NCBI GenBank assembly: GCA_021787595.1
Contig: JAJYLQ010000001.1
Location: 124,001 to 188,000 of the forward strand
Direction of reading: 5' to 3'
DNA length: 64,000 nucleotides
DNA from: Chloroflexota bacterium
GTDB lineage: Bacteria; Chloroflexota; Anaerolineae; Anaerolineales; Villigracilaceae
The position numbers were made by a program, and so were the translations under genes. Shown here piece by piece: positions 9,134 through 18,090 of this stretch. Each line of letters opens with the position of its first letter. The stretch's first letter is position 1. Below the pieces are notes generated by a model that worked only from the letters and a program-made list of their open reading frames with translations, had not been told where the DNA came from and did no database searches.

Positions 9134-10072
9134 TTATTTTTCGTTCAAAAGCCGTGGTCCTGTTTTGACAAACATCCCGTAAGCCTGGAGGGTCTCGATT
9201 AAGTGTTTCCCGGAAAGGTGAACTAAATTCCTGCTTATACGTGCCACAAACTCCAGAGACAACATCGAAACTAGAATCCATTTGGCAGACTGCAGGCCAA
9301 AATGCTTCCTCGTATACTGCAATCTGCTTGTCATCCAATAAAACAACCGCTCCGCCTTGACTTGATCGGACGTGCCTCCGCCCCGATGAAAGGCCTGCGC
9401 GTCAGCAAGATAATAACTTCTCCAGCCCGCCAGCTTTGCGCGAAAAGCAAAATCCACATCTTCGTAATACATAAAAAATCTCTCATCAAAGCCACCTAAC
9501 GCTTCATATACATTCCGCCGCACCAGGAAAAAGGCGCCCTGCACCTGTTCCACTTCCCTGCTTACTCGATGATCCCAGTCGGTCATAATGTAGGGCCGAA
9601 AGCGGGAAGGCCAAAGGCGATCCAAACCGATCATTTGATAAGTCAGAGACCAGGGCGCAGGAAAGCGGGCTGCATTGCGCTGGATATTGCCATTCTCATC
9701 TACAAGTTGAATCCCGAGAATGCCCACCTGTTCATGCTGCGGATCTTCCAAAAACACGATGGATTTGGAAAGACTTTCTGGGAATAATTTAATATCGGGA
9801 TTTAGAAAGAGAATATATTTTCCCGTCCCGATTCCCGCTCCCTGATTGCAGGCTGTTCCAAAACCTTTATTTTCCTGGTTCTTGATTACGATGAGATTGA
9901 ATTTGAAACCGTCCAAACTTTCAGCAGAACCATCAGAGGAGGCATTATCAACAACAATACAGGTTGATAAATGAAAAACGTTCCCTGATGGCAGGCTTTG
10001 AATGGACTTTAAACATTCCAGCAATTGCCCGCCTGCGTTCCAATTGACAATGACGATATCGAGTTTGACCAT
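9134..10072 (-). CDS. GT2 glycosyltransferase (rhamnosyltransferase-like)
   Basis: About 312 residues from the ATG at 10072 (MVKLDIVIVNWN); the longer frame from 10132 adds 20 low-complexity residues and is not preferred. The family 2 pattern is clear: VNWNAGG, VVDNASSDGS, FLNPDI for the DxD-like site, and FFMYYEDVDFAFRAKLAGW as in WcaA/RfbF-type rhamnosyltransferases. It is a cytosolic enzyme acting on the lipid-linked glycan, located between the exporter ATPase and the CDP-sugar genes. The donor sugar cannot be read from sequence. Confidence 0.88.
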   Translation of the reverse strand: MVKLDIVIVNWNAGGQLLECLKSIQSLPSGNVFHLSTCIVVDNASSDGSAESLDGFKFNLIVIKNQENKGFGTACNQGAGIGTGKYILFLNPDIKLFPESLSKSIVFLEDPQHEQVGILGIQLVDENGNIQRNAARFPAPWSLTYQMIGLDRLWPSRFRPYIMTDWDHRVSREVEQVQGAFFLVRRNVYEALGGFDERFFMYYEDVDFAFRAKLAGWRSYYLADAQAFHRGGGTSDQVKAERLFYWMTSRLQYTRKHFGLQSAKWILVSMLSLEFVARISRNLVHLSGKHLIETLQAYGMFVKTGPRLLNEK

Positions 10073-10142
10073 GAAATCTGATTGGGCGGGGTCAGCGGGA
10101 TTTTCCCGGGCGGGGCCGCGCTCAAAAGGCAACTTTCTTTAC

Positions 10143-10922
10143 CTACCCGCCCAGCGATTCGACATATTTTTCCACTACGTCAACAGAAAGCCCGTCCATT
10201 CGGACCTCGCCCTTATCCAGCCAGATGGCGCGTTTGCAGATATCGCGGACAGCCCGATCATTATGAGACACAAAGATGATCGTCGCACCGCTTCCGAGCA
10301 ATTCCTTCATCTTCGCCATGGACTTATGCTGGAAGCTGGAATCTCCAACAGCCAGCACTTCATCCAACAACAGAATCTCAGGCGTTAAGTGAACAGCGAC
10401 CGAGAAGGCAAGGCGCACGAACATGCCGCTGGAATAATACTTCACGGGTGTGTCTATGAATTGCTCGATCTCAGAGAACGCCACAATCTCATCGAATTTC
10501 TGCCTGATCTCGGAGACTCTCATCCCCAGAAAACTGCCGTTGAGAAAAATGTTATCGCGCCCCGAAAGTTCGACATTGAAACCAGTGCCAACTTCGAGCA
10601 AAGAGTTGACATGCTCATAGATCGTGATTCTTCCCCTGGACGGGCGTGTAATTCGGGACAGCATCTTCAGCAGGGTGCTTTTCCCTGCCCCGTTGCGCCC
10701 GATCAATCCCACCGACTCGCCGTGTTCCACATCGAAAGACACTTCCTTCAATGCGAAAAAAGGTTCGGAGCGCTGGATATGTGCATATTTATTCGAGCGC
10801 CTCATCAGCCAGTTAAACGGCGCATTGACGACCGCCTTGAAGGAGGTCTGCGGGCCCTCGAGTGTATGGCGGATCTGGTATTCCTTCCAAATGCCTTCGG
10901 CTTTGACGGCTAAGCGGCTCAT
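10143..10922 (-). CDS. Polysaccharide ABC exporter ATPase (Wzt/TagH type, short form)
   Basis: This 259-residue ATPase has Walker A GRNGAGKST, signature YSSGMFVRLAFS and Walker B ILLLDEVLAVGD. The sequence FALKEVSFDVEHGESVGLIG is characteristic of glycan exporters. It ends soon after the ATPase fold and so lacks the C-terminal carbohydrate-binding domain that lets some Wzt proteins select end-capped chains. It starts 1 bp after the permease gene and forms the exporter with it. Expected role: moving the lipid-linked polysaccharide across the cytoplasmic membrane. Confidence 0.92.
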   Translation of the reverse strand: MSRLAVKAEGIWKEYQIRHTLEGPQTSFKAVVNAPFNWLMRRSNKYAHIQRSEPFFALKEVSFDVEHGESVGLIGRNGAGKSTLLKMLSRITRPSRGRITIYEHVNSLLEVGTGFNVELSGRDNIFLNGSFLGMRVSEIRQKFDEIVAFSEIEQFIDTPVKYYSSGMFVRLAFSVAVHLTPEILLLDEVLAVGDSSFQHKSMAKMKELLGSGATIIFVSHNDRAVRDICKRAIWLDKGEVRMDGLSVDVVEKYVESLGG

Positions 10923-10923
10923 A

Positions 10924-11778
10924 TTACATAACGTCCGCTATTTTATTTTCCATGGCGCGGAAAGCGATGGCGCCGCTGAGCCAGATAATCACTGCGACCA
11001 CGAGTGAAATCAACAGATAATTAATTCTGGGCAGGCCGCCGGCATCCCCCAAAAACACCCAGCGATAGGCATCCACCAGGCTGGTCATTGGATTAATATA
11101 AAAGAGGATCCGGTATTTTTCCGGCGCGATGGAGACGGGGTACATGATGGGCGTAACATACATCCAGATCATGACGATGAAGTTCAACAGGTTCTTCATA
11201 TCCCTGAAGACCACCATCATTGCGCCGAAGAGCAGCCCCACCCCGGATGAAAAAATGGCGGTCAATATAAGCAGAATCGGAAGCAATAGATAACGGAACG
11301 TAATGGGATACCCGCCATTGACCAGCAGGAAAACCATCAGGACGACAAAGGAAACCCCGAAGTCCACGAACGCGCTGGCCACAGTGGAAAGCGGCAGGGC
11401 AAGCCGGGGAAAATAAGATTTGATGATGATGCCAATATTCCCCACCAGACTCATGGCGCTGTTGTTGACAACCTGGGTAAAAAACTGCCAGACCACAAAG
11501 GCGGACAGGAAGAAAAGAGTGTAGGGAACGCCGTTGGTCGGAATCTGGACCAACAGGCCAAAAAGCACATAGAAAATCAGCATCTGGATCAACGGCTGGA
11601 AGATGATCCACAAAAAACCTGCGACCGTTTGCTGAAAACGCAGCATGATATCGCGGCGCACCAGGAAGAACAATAGTCCTTTATACTCCCAGAGTTCGCG
11701 GAAATCCGGCAGTTCCAGCCGGGCCGGCGGTGTGATGACAACCGGAGTAAAGCTTTTTCCTTTTTTGAGAATTTCCAT
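10924..11778 (-). CDS. Polysaccharide ABC exporter permease (Wzm, ABC-2 family)
   Basis: From ATG 11778 (MEILKKGKSF) this gives 284 residues, the usual size for ABC-2 glycan permeases; the open frame runs up to 11919 but the extra 47 residues look non-coding. Typical features are the amphipathic LLFFLVRRDIMLRFQQT segment before TM1, about six TM helices, and the sequence YVTPIMYPVS. An AAGG sits about 5 bp before the chosen start. First gene of the minus-strand glycan operon. Confidence 0.88.
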   Translation of the reverse strand: MEILKKGKSFTPVVITPPARLELPDFRELWEYKGLLFFLVRRDIMLRFQQTVAGFLWIIFQPLIQMLIFYVLFGLLVQIPTNGVPYTLFFLSAFVVWQFFTQVVNNSAMSLVGNIGIIIKSYFPRLALPLSTVASAFVDFGVSFVVLMVFLLVNGGYPITFRYLLLPILLILTAIFSSGVGLLFGAMMVVFRDMKNLLNFIVMIWMYVTPIMYPVSIAPEKYRILFYINPMTSLVDAYRWVFLGDAGGLPRINYLLISLVVAVIIWLSGAIAFRAMENKIADVM

Positions 11779-11971
11779 ACCAGCCTTTATAGATTCGAGA
11801 TCAGGGAATGGGGCATACAGCCGTAGGATATTGCCATAAAGATACCCGTGCGTCAAGGGACGAACAGCTCGCTTATTTCCAATTGGAAGAACAGTGGGAG
11901 CAAATTCAACGCGAAACATCGTTCAAACGCTAAAACTCACAGTTCTTTCATGCCTGCCCGGTCCAGAGAGT

Positions 11972-11977
11972 TATAAT
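11972..11977 (+). promoter_or_regulatory. -10 element for the 12006 gene
   Basis: A perfect TATAAT lies 28 bp before the start codon of the plus-strand membrane protein gene. A small CCCC-TTC-GGGG hairpin (11987-11997) lies between it and the start. No good -35 is seen at 17 bp. This divergent gap (11779-12005) must also drive the glycan operon, but no convincing minus-strand promoter was found. Confidence 0.45.
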
Positions 11978-12005
11978 CAAAGCCACCCCTTCGGGGAAAT
12001 AAGTT

Positions 12006-14108
12006 ATGCAACCCAGACCTAATTTTCAGGCGAGCGCGCAGTCCATCAACTCAGCCATCACTTCTTTGCGAGGGATTTGGAGACGGCAACATATCCTCAT
12101 TTCGATTCTGTTTCTCGGCCTGCTTCAGGGAATTATCTATGCCATCATCATCCCTCCCTGGTGGCACTACGACGAACCCGGACACTTCGAGTACGCCTGG
12201 CTGGTTGCCAATCTTCCAACCTGGCCCAAGGCGGGACAATACAACCAGGAGATGCGCCGGGAAGTAGGAAACTCTTTGATGAAATTTGGATGGTATCAGA
12301 TCCGGAATTTCCATCCCGATCTTTCCGGCTCCGGGCCGATCGTCATTGGCGTGCCGCAGGTGGGAGATCCGCCCGGGTATTATTTTCTCGCGTCTCTCCC
12401 ACTTCGATTTTTGCATGGAGCGGACATTCTTGTCCAATATTACGCGGCGCGCTCAATATCATTCATGCTCTATCTGCTAACTATTCTTGCTGCCTGGTAC
12501 GCGCTCGGCGAAGTCGTTCCCATAAACCATCCATTACGCTGGATGGTTCCCGCATTCCTCGCCCTGCTGCCTGCTTTCGTTGACACAATGACTGCTGTAA
12601 ATAACGATGTCAGCGCAGTTCTGGCGGCCTCTTTCTTCTTGTGGGCCGGCTTGAGGTTGATGAAACGCGGTTATTCAGTCGGAAGAATCATCTTTTTGGC
12701 CTTCACTCTTGTCCTGTGTTATCTGAGCAAGAACACAAGCTGGTTTGCGTTTCTGCTCACGCCATTTGTGTTGGTATTTGCCATTCGACCCGGCAAGTTC
12801 ATGCGGATAAAGTTGGGATTGACCGCAATAATCTTTCTGCTTACAGGATTTGCAATTCTTCAATGGGGAAGCCCGTTAGCCTGGTATCAGACGCCATCAA
12901 TGTCATCACTGCCGCGTGTCGAAACGACGGCCTCGCCCGCGAGTAATTACGCGTTTCAGATTGGCGGTGCGGGCACAGACTCTGGCGGGCAGGTTTTGCA
13001 ATTCATACCGCCGCAAGATGTTCAATCCCTGCAGGGCCAAACTGTCACACTGGGATTCTGGATCTGGGCCGATCACGATATGCAACTTGGATCGCCGTTT
13101 GTCAGCTTCCTGACGGATCAAAACAGCTTTGTGAATTCGCCTCCTGTTCAATTGGATGTAACCAGCCAGCCCATCTTCCATCGCCAGACGATTTCTGTGC
13201 CATCGAATGCCGCCAACGCGGCAATCTACATCCAATATCCGTCCCTCTCGACCAACCGGATATATTTCAACGGCACGGTGCTCACTGCCGGAGAATTTAG
13301 CGGGAACCCGCCCCAATTCATGGACCCGAATGGGACCACCGGCAGATGGGATGATTACCCGTTTCAAAACCTGATCCGGAACGGCTCGGCGCAGCAGGCT
13401 GATTTTAGATTCCGCCCGTGGCTGGACCGCCTCACGACAAGACATTTATCAATTCGCGGATTCAACCCTCCGCTCATCCTGGCAACCATTCAAGATTGGC
13501 CGGGAACCGGCTGGTATTACCAGGAATCCTTCAGCACAATGTTCAGAACGTTTTGGGCCAGCCTGGCCGGAGATAAAGTTCCCATTCCATGGCGTCCCGT
13601 AAACCTGCTTCTGACATTGATAACCATTCTTGGAATCGGCGGCACCATCCTCGCATTATGGAGCAAACGCAAAAGCATCCGGTGGGATATCGTCTTTGTC
13701 CTGGGGCTGGCGCTGGTCATCCCGTGGGTCGTCGCATGGACGAGAGGCGCGTCAGATTTTGAGAGGCTAAGGCCCTTATACCCCTGGGCGCGTTACGCTT
13801 ACCCGGCGATATGGCCGACAGCCTTGCTGCTCTGCGCAGGCTGGCTGGAGTTGCTGGAATTCTTCAAGGCCCGCCTGAAATTCACAGACAGGGCACAAAA
13901 TGCAATCTTCCTCAGCGTGATGTTCGCGCTTTCAGGGATCGCGGCCTTTGATTCCGTTCAGGCCTTTGTTCACGGCTTGCGCGATCATTGGATCTTACTG
14001 ACGGTTTTGCTTTTCCTGGAGGCAGCAGCATTGCTGATCATCGTTCAGCTGGCACGCCGGCCACAAAAGGCTAATTCAGCGGCAAAGGATGTATCTCAGC
14101 TTTCCTGA
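12006..14108 (+). CDS. Large polytopic membrane protein (DUF2142/GT-C-like)
   Basis: 700 residues with about 11 hydrophobic helices. TM1 is followed by a WHYDEPGHFEYAW segment, an acidic first loop like that of GT-C or DUF2142 proteins. A soluble region of about 200 residues (roughly 310-500) sits between two sets of helices and looks like a beta-rich jelly-roll domain facing outside. Proteins of this kind transfer or process sugars from polyprenyl carriers at the outer face of the membrane. It is divergent from the glycan operon and convergent with the next gene, whose 3' end it overlaps by 38 bp. Confidence 0.6.
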   Translation: MQPRPNFQASAQSINSAITSLRGIWRRQHILISILFLGLLQGIIYAIIIPPWWHYDEPGHFEYAWLVANLPTWPKAGQYNQEMRREVGNSLMKFGWYQIRNFHPDLSGSGPIVIGVPQVGDPPGYYFLASLPLRFLHGADILVQYYAARSISFMLYLLTILAAWYALGEVVPINHPLRWMVPAFLALLPAFVDTMTAVNNDVSAVLAASFFLWAGLRLMKRGYSVGRIIFLAFTLVLCYLSKNTSWFAFLLTPFVLVFAIRPGKFMRIKLGLTAIIFLLTGFAILQWGSPLAWYQTPSMSSLPRVETTASPASNYAFQIGGAGTDSGGQVLQFIPPQDVQSLQGQTVTLGFWIWADHDMQLGSPFVSFLTDQNSFVNSPPVQLDVTSQPIFHRQTISVPSNAANAAIYIQYPSLSTNRIYFNGTVLTAGEFSGNPPQFMDPNGTTGRWDDYPFQNLIRNGSAQQADFRFRPWLDRLTTRHLSIRGFNPPLILATIQDWPGTGWYYQESFSTMFRTFWASLAGDKVPIPWRPVNLLLTLITILGIGGTILALWSKRKSIRWDIVFVLGLALVIPWVVAWTRGASDFERLRPLYPWARYAYPAIWPTALLLCAGWLELLEFFKARLKFTDRAQNAIFLSVMFALSGIAAFDSVQAFVHGLRDHWILLTVLLFLEAAALLIIVQLARRPQKANSAAKDVSQLS

Positions 14109-15834
14109 AATCCCGGGAATAATTCAACGTGAACAAAACTCCGGGGATGAAGAGGATCGCCTGTGGCACAAGGAATAACCGCGTCTCGCCGACCACGCTG
14201 AGGACGAAATGAATCGCAAACCAGGCGGGAACCATGATCAAAAAGAAATACTGCCACAAGCGCGGCCAATTGAAGATAAACAGCAAGCCGATGATGGGAA
14301 CAAGTCCCAGCGTGTAATACAGCTGATCCCATGTAAAGGAGCGAGTTACGTTATAGGTCAGCAGCGGGGAGCCGGGCATTTGCTGATACGGAACATAAAG
14401 CGGGCGGGCGGGATAGAGAATGTGAAGCCCGAAAAATACAACTGCGAAGGCGAAAATAGATAAGAGAAACGGCAGGAACTTCTTCCAGGATGACTGCTCA
14501 TTGACCGCGGCCGCGAGCAGCAGAAAAGGAATCAAGCCGCTGGTTTCCCGGTTGAGCGCCGCAAAGAACGTCACGAGAACGACCCAATAATATTTTCGAT
14601 TCAGGATCAGGATGACAGCGAGCAGATAGAAGATCAAATCAAAATAGGTATTGAACGAAAGGTCGTTATCATAAAACGCATTCTTCATGCTGCTGGCAAA
14701 CAGGAGAAAGCCGGCCAGCGCAATCCATTTTGAGTTGGAAATTTTTTGATATAAAGCAAATGCCAGTAGAAAGATGGCAATGTTCTGCAAGACTCGAAGG
14801 GAAATAAAGCCAAAGCTCACCGGGTCTTGAATTTTCAAAAATTGAGAAAAGCGAATGGAACCTTCCGCGACAAATTCCGATAGAACGCGGTACTGCCAGG
14901 GATTTGGCGCCTGGCCCTGTAAAACAGCATTGTGTCTTTCCAGTTGTTCGCCGTGGATATAATTATCCGCGCCGCCGTTGAGACTGTCGAGTTGAAGCTT
15001 GACGGTGACAGCCGCCAGGACGATCGCAAGCAAAATAATCAAAGCGCGTGAACCCGCTGCGCGCTCGATCCATCGAGCAAATTTGATTCTCCCATCGAAC
15101 AAAACTGCGATCAAAAATAAAAACCACACAAGAAGAATGTAAAAGGACAAAAACAACAGCGCGCTGACGCCAAACGGTGCGGCGAATTTTTTGTTCAAAC
15201 TGATTTGCTTCGGCGCATCTGGCGATAATTCGAAAGTACTGCGCGATTGATCCCAATAAACGGTCACGGTTCCGCTGGCGGCCGGGGCTCGAAGCGTCAG
15301 GGACATGGAATCAGTCGCCGCGCCAACCCAATGAAGCGAGGCGCCCGTTCCCGGATCCAGAATGAACGTATCGCCGGTTGATTTCCACGTTCCAACCACG
15401 CGGAAAGAGCGCGCATCCAAAACATCTTTCCCCATCTGCAATCGAATATCAGATTTTGAAAAACTTAGTGGATGCGAATCCGCATTGACATCGTATTGCA
15501 CAGCCACATCCGTCCACTGGCGCAAAAGCGGATGGACCGGATACGCGGGCAGTGTATAGAACAACGGCAGAAATAAAAGCGGCAGAAGAAAACAAAGACT
15601 GATAACCGGCTTGCTCGAAATGGTCCCCAGTCTTGCCCTCAGATGAAAAGCGGAAAAATAATTTGCTGCTGCAAAAGCAGCGAACAGGATAAACGCAATC
15701 GCAAGCCTGCTCAAACTGATGACAGAAGTTTGAAGAAACAAAACAAAGGCGGCATACGCAAAACTCAATCCCGCCAGGATGCTCGAAGTAATAGCGATCT
15801 GAAAGATAATCTCGTCGTTGTTTTTTTGCTGCAT
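14071..15834 (-). CDS. Polytopic membrane protein with central soluble domain (GT-C-like)
   Basis: About 587 residues from ATG 15834 (MQQKNNDEIIF), which overlaps the stop of the PIG-L gene; a longer frame to 15924 would run through that gene. Four N-terminal TM helices, an extracytoplasmic domain of about 100 residues (near 110-230), then eight or more helices containing NRETSGLIPFLL, a motif seen in bacterial GT-C-like proteins. Probably a partner in surface glycan assembly; no catalytic residues can be named with certainty. Its 3' end overlaps the convergent 12006-14108 gene by 38 bp. Confidence 0.6.
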   Translation of the reverse strand: MQQKNNDEIIFQIAITSSILAGLSFAYAAFVLFLQTSVISLSRLAIAFILFAAFAAANYFSAFHLRARLGTISSKPVISLCFLLPLLFLPLFYTLPAYPVHPLLRQWTDVAVQYDVNADSHPLSFSKSDIRLQMGKDVLDARSFRVVGTWKSTGDTFILDPGTGASLHWVGAATDSMSLTLRAPAASGTVTVYWDQSRSTFELSPDAPKQISLNKKFAAPFGVSALLFLSFYILLVWFLFLIAVLFDGRIKFARWIERAAGSRALIILLAIVLAAVTVKLQLDSLNGGADNYIHGEQLERHNAVLQGQAPNPWQYRVLSEFVAEGSIRFSQFLKIQDPVSFGFISLRVLQNIAIFLLAFALYQKISNSKWIALAGFLLFASSMKNAFYDNDLSFNTYFDLIFYLLAVILILNRKYYWVVLVTFFAALNRETSGLIPFLLLAAAVNEQSSWKKFLPFLLSIFAFAVVFFGLHILYPARPLYVPYQQMPGSPLLTYNVTRSFTWDQLYYTLGLVPIIGLLFIFNWPRLWQYFFLIMVPAWFAIHFVLSVVGETRLFLVPQAILFIPGVLFTLNYSRDFRKAEIHPLPLN

Positions 15835-16574
15835 CAACCTTTGTCTTCCTCGTTCTCCAAAATCATCACGCGATACGCCTCGGCATATCTGATCCCTTTT
15901 TGCCTGCCCGACTCTTCGGCCCATTCATAGATCCATTTGTCCACTTCGTACGTGTCGAGCTGGCTGACGTGTTTCTTCAGCGCTTCGATCTTTGTTTCGA
16001 TGGTCGTGCCGATGTCAACCCACGTATCGGCCTTTTCATTTTCATGGATGTACAAACGTTTGACGTTGTGCGGCTCGTACCCCGCCGCCAGCAGGTCCGG
16101 AAAAATGAGCCGCGTCCCCGCTGACGGAAAAACCGCGTAGGCTGCCGCTTCGGCCGCGGCGCGGTGATCGGGATGATTGATGTAATCGCTTCCGTAAAAC
16201 CAGCCTTCGGGACTGCCCGTCAAAACAACCTCCGGTTTGTATTGACGAATGAGCTTCGTCAACTCTTTGCGAAGGCCAATGGTCGGAACCAATTCGCCAT
16301 CCGGATAATGCAAGAAGATCGTTTCCTTCACACCTAAAACTTTATTGGCCGCGCGTTGTTCGCCTTCGCGTAATTCGGCTAGAACCGGTTTATAAGCGCC
16401 ATCTTTCGTTGGGTCGTTCGAACCCGAGTCGCCGCTGGTGATGACCACCGATACGATTTCGCATCCAGCCTTCGACCATTTGGCGAGCGTGCCGCCGACT
16501 GAAAACTCCTGATCGTCCGGGTGAGCCTGGATGGACATGGCGCGCTGTGGAAGATATTCTTTTTCCTCTGGCAT
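15834..16574 (-). CDS. PIG-L (LmbE) family zinc N-deacetylase
   Basis: This 246-residue protein has the metal-binding AHPDDQE motif near residue 17 and a second metal/catalytic motif HPDHR near 134, as in GlcNAc-PI de-N-acetylases, MshB and BshB. It removes N-acetyl groups from glycans or glycoconjugates. Gene order (first of a two-gene unit with the membrane protein) and proximity to the polysaccharide operon suggest a glycan substrate, but thiol biosynthesis or small-molecule deacetylation cannot be excluded. Confidence 0.88.
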   Translation of the reverse strand: MPEEKEYLPQRAMSIQAHPDDQEFSVGGTLAKWSKAGCEIVSVVITSGDSGSNDPTKDGAYKPVLAELREGEQRAANKVLGVKETIFLHYPDGELVPTIGLRKELTKLIRQYKPEVVLTGSPEGWFYGSDYINHPDHRAAAEAAAYAVFPSAGTRLIFPDLLAAGYEPHNVKRLYIHENEKADTWVDIGTTIETKIEALKKHVSQLDTYEVDKWIYEWAEESGRQKGIRYAEAYRVMILENEEDKG

Positions 16575-16691
16575 GATTATCTCTCTCCTGTAAAATGATA
16601 AATGATGTTGTTGATTTTACACCGCGATGCAACGACTAACCAAATTGCATTACTCTTCGCCTTAGAGAGTGTTTTAGGACTCGTTCTCACA

Positions 16692-16808
16692 TGTCATTCT
16701 GAGTGGCACTCCCGCACACGCGGGGGCGCCACGAAGAATCTCAAATTTTGATGGAAAACTGGCTTGAAAAGCGAGATTCTTCGCTCCCTGCGGTCGCTCA
16801 GAATGACA
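16692..16808. repeat. Inverted-repeat element (TGTCATTCTGAG ends)
   Basis: The 117-bp segment has perfect 12-bp terminal arms (TGTCATTCTGAG at 16692-16703, CTCAGAATGACA at 16797-16808) and perfect inner arms GAAGAATCTC / GAGATTCTTC. It can fold into one long hairpin and contains no ORF. It resembles widespread MITE/REP-like intergenic elements. It fills most of the gap 16575-16843. Confidence 0.8.
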
Positions 16809-16843
16809 GGACCCAGCGGGTTCATGACTTTCAAAACAGTCTC

Positions 16844-17263
16844 TTACAGCTTTGCGACCACGATGGTCACTGAAAAATTGCCATCTTTCAATACGCACTG
16901 ACCTTCCGCCGCGGCTTCGAACATGATTGGATACTTATTTGGCCCCCGGAGTGAACCGTTGGAAACATAACCGATAATGCCATCCGGTGTGCAGGTCAGA
17001 TTCTTCACGGGATAATTTGTGTCGTCGAGAAAGACGGAGAACCGATCCGTGAGATGATACGTGAACGTTTTTCCGTTATCGCTCAATTTGATCTGCGCCG
17101 CGTTCTGCATTTGCGCGGCTTGCGTAGCGGCGATGTCAGGCGTGGGTAACTGGGCAGGCGTTGGCTGTATGGCGGTTGGTTGAACGGGCGCAACCGCTTG
17201 GCAGGCCGACGCCAGAGCCAGAATCAGCAGGGCAAAGACGATAAAGTATTTCCGTGTTTTCAT
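16844..17263 (-). CDS. Small secreted lipoprotein, unknown
   Basis: About 139 residues from ATG 17263 (MKTRKYF). The signal peptide ends in a lipobox (LALASAC), followed by a Pro/Thr/Gln-rich linker (about residues 25-45) and a compact C-terminal domain of about 85 residues containing CTPDG and EGQCVL, two Cys that could form a disulfide. No family recognised. Neighbouring gene 17359-17904 also encodes a lipoprotein in the same direction. Confidence 0.75.
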   Translation of the reverse strand: MKTRKYFIVFALLILALASACQAVAPVQPTAIQPTPAQLPTPDIAATQAAQMQNAAQIKLSDNGKTFTYHLTDRFSVFLDDTNYPVKNLTCTPDGIIGYVSNGSLRGPNKYPIMFEAAAEGQCVLKDGNFSVTIVVAKL

Positions 17264-17358
17264 AGTGATCAACGCGTGATTCTACTTGAAATTAAAATCT
17301 CCGAGTCCCTCTACTCGGAGATCTCGCAAAGAATGTTCAAGATGGCGATTTTCATCGC

Positions 17359-17904
17359 TTATTGCGTCGGCACCGGTGTAGGCGATTCTTGAAGACGCAG
17401 GAAGAAAACGTTGGTTTGCTTGGTGGTTGTATCCTGCGTAACAATGATGGCAAGCTGGATGTTTTCCTTCTGTTTTTCAAAGGCGCAGAACATGCCCACC
17501 TGGGAGGAAGCGGAGTCACTGCCGCTCACGCACGTGGATGCCTGCCCGGCGTCATCCCAGCCGCTGGCCGTCATGCGCGCATTGGTATAAAAGTTCTGGA
17601 CATCCTGTGGGGATTGGGCAGTGGTGAAGACGATCCAGTCAATATTACCGGTGGTTTGATTTTCGCCTTGCGGGTTGAGGCGGCCCAGGTTGCCGATGAT
17701 CGTACGCATGACCAGTTTGACGGGCAGAGGCAGATCCGCTTGCGAGGGCTGCAAGCCGTCCATGCGCGGGACATCGCTCCACAGGTCTGAGACGGTTTGG
17801 TAATTCTCCCCTCCACCCACGGCCTGATTGACAGCGTTGTTGAGCAATCCGCAGGCAAGCGATGCAAGCACGACTAAGGTAAGCAATCCAAATTTAACTT
17901 TCAT
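17359..17904 (-). CDS. Lipoprotein, unknown function
   Basis: 181 residues; the signal peptide ends in LASLAC, a lipobox. The mature part contains a possible fold seen in many Chloroflexota lipoproteins (IDWIVFTTAQSPQDVQNFYTNA), where a region of about 100 residues follows the pattern of sensor-like or pilotin-like small domains. The protein ends with a Pro/Thr tail. A clear GAAAGGAG ribosome-binding site precedes ATG 17904. No function assigned. Confidence 0.75.
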   Translation of the reverse strand: MKVKFGLLTLVVLASLACGLLNNAVNQAVGGGENYQTVSDLWSDVPRMDGLQPSQADLPLPVKLVMRTIIGNLGRLNPQGENQTTGNIDWIVFTTAQSPQDVQNFYTNARMTASGWDDAGQASTCVSGSDSASSQVGMFCAFEKQKENIQLAIIVTQDTTTKQTNVFFLRLQESPTPVPTQ

Positions 17905-18090
17905 AGGTTTCTCCTTTCATTAATAAAAGCACCAACCGATAAGGATCGTGACTGACCGATACTATATTGCAAGGCCGGAATAGACACAATAGGAAAAAGA
18001 TACTAACGCGGCAGCGTCCGATTGGGCGCAATATTCTGGTCTTTCGCCTTTAGAGTAAAATAACGGCATTCACATTCAAGGAGAATGCTC

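Noticed and set aside
18085-18090. Upstream ATG of histidine ammonia-lyase
   Set aside because: It lies 1 bp from the ribosome-binding site; starting at 18091 gives proper spacing and residue numbers (H83, A142-S143-G144) equal to the reference enzyme.
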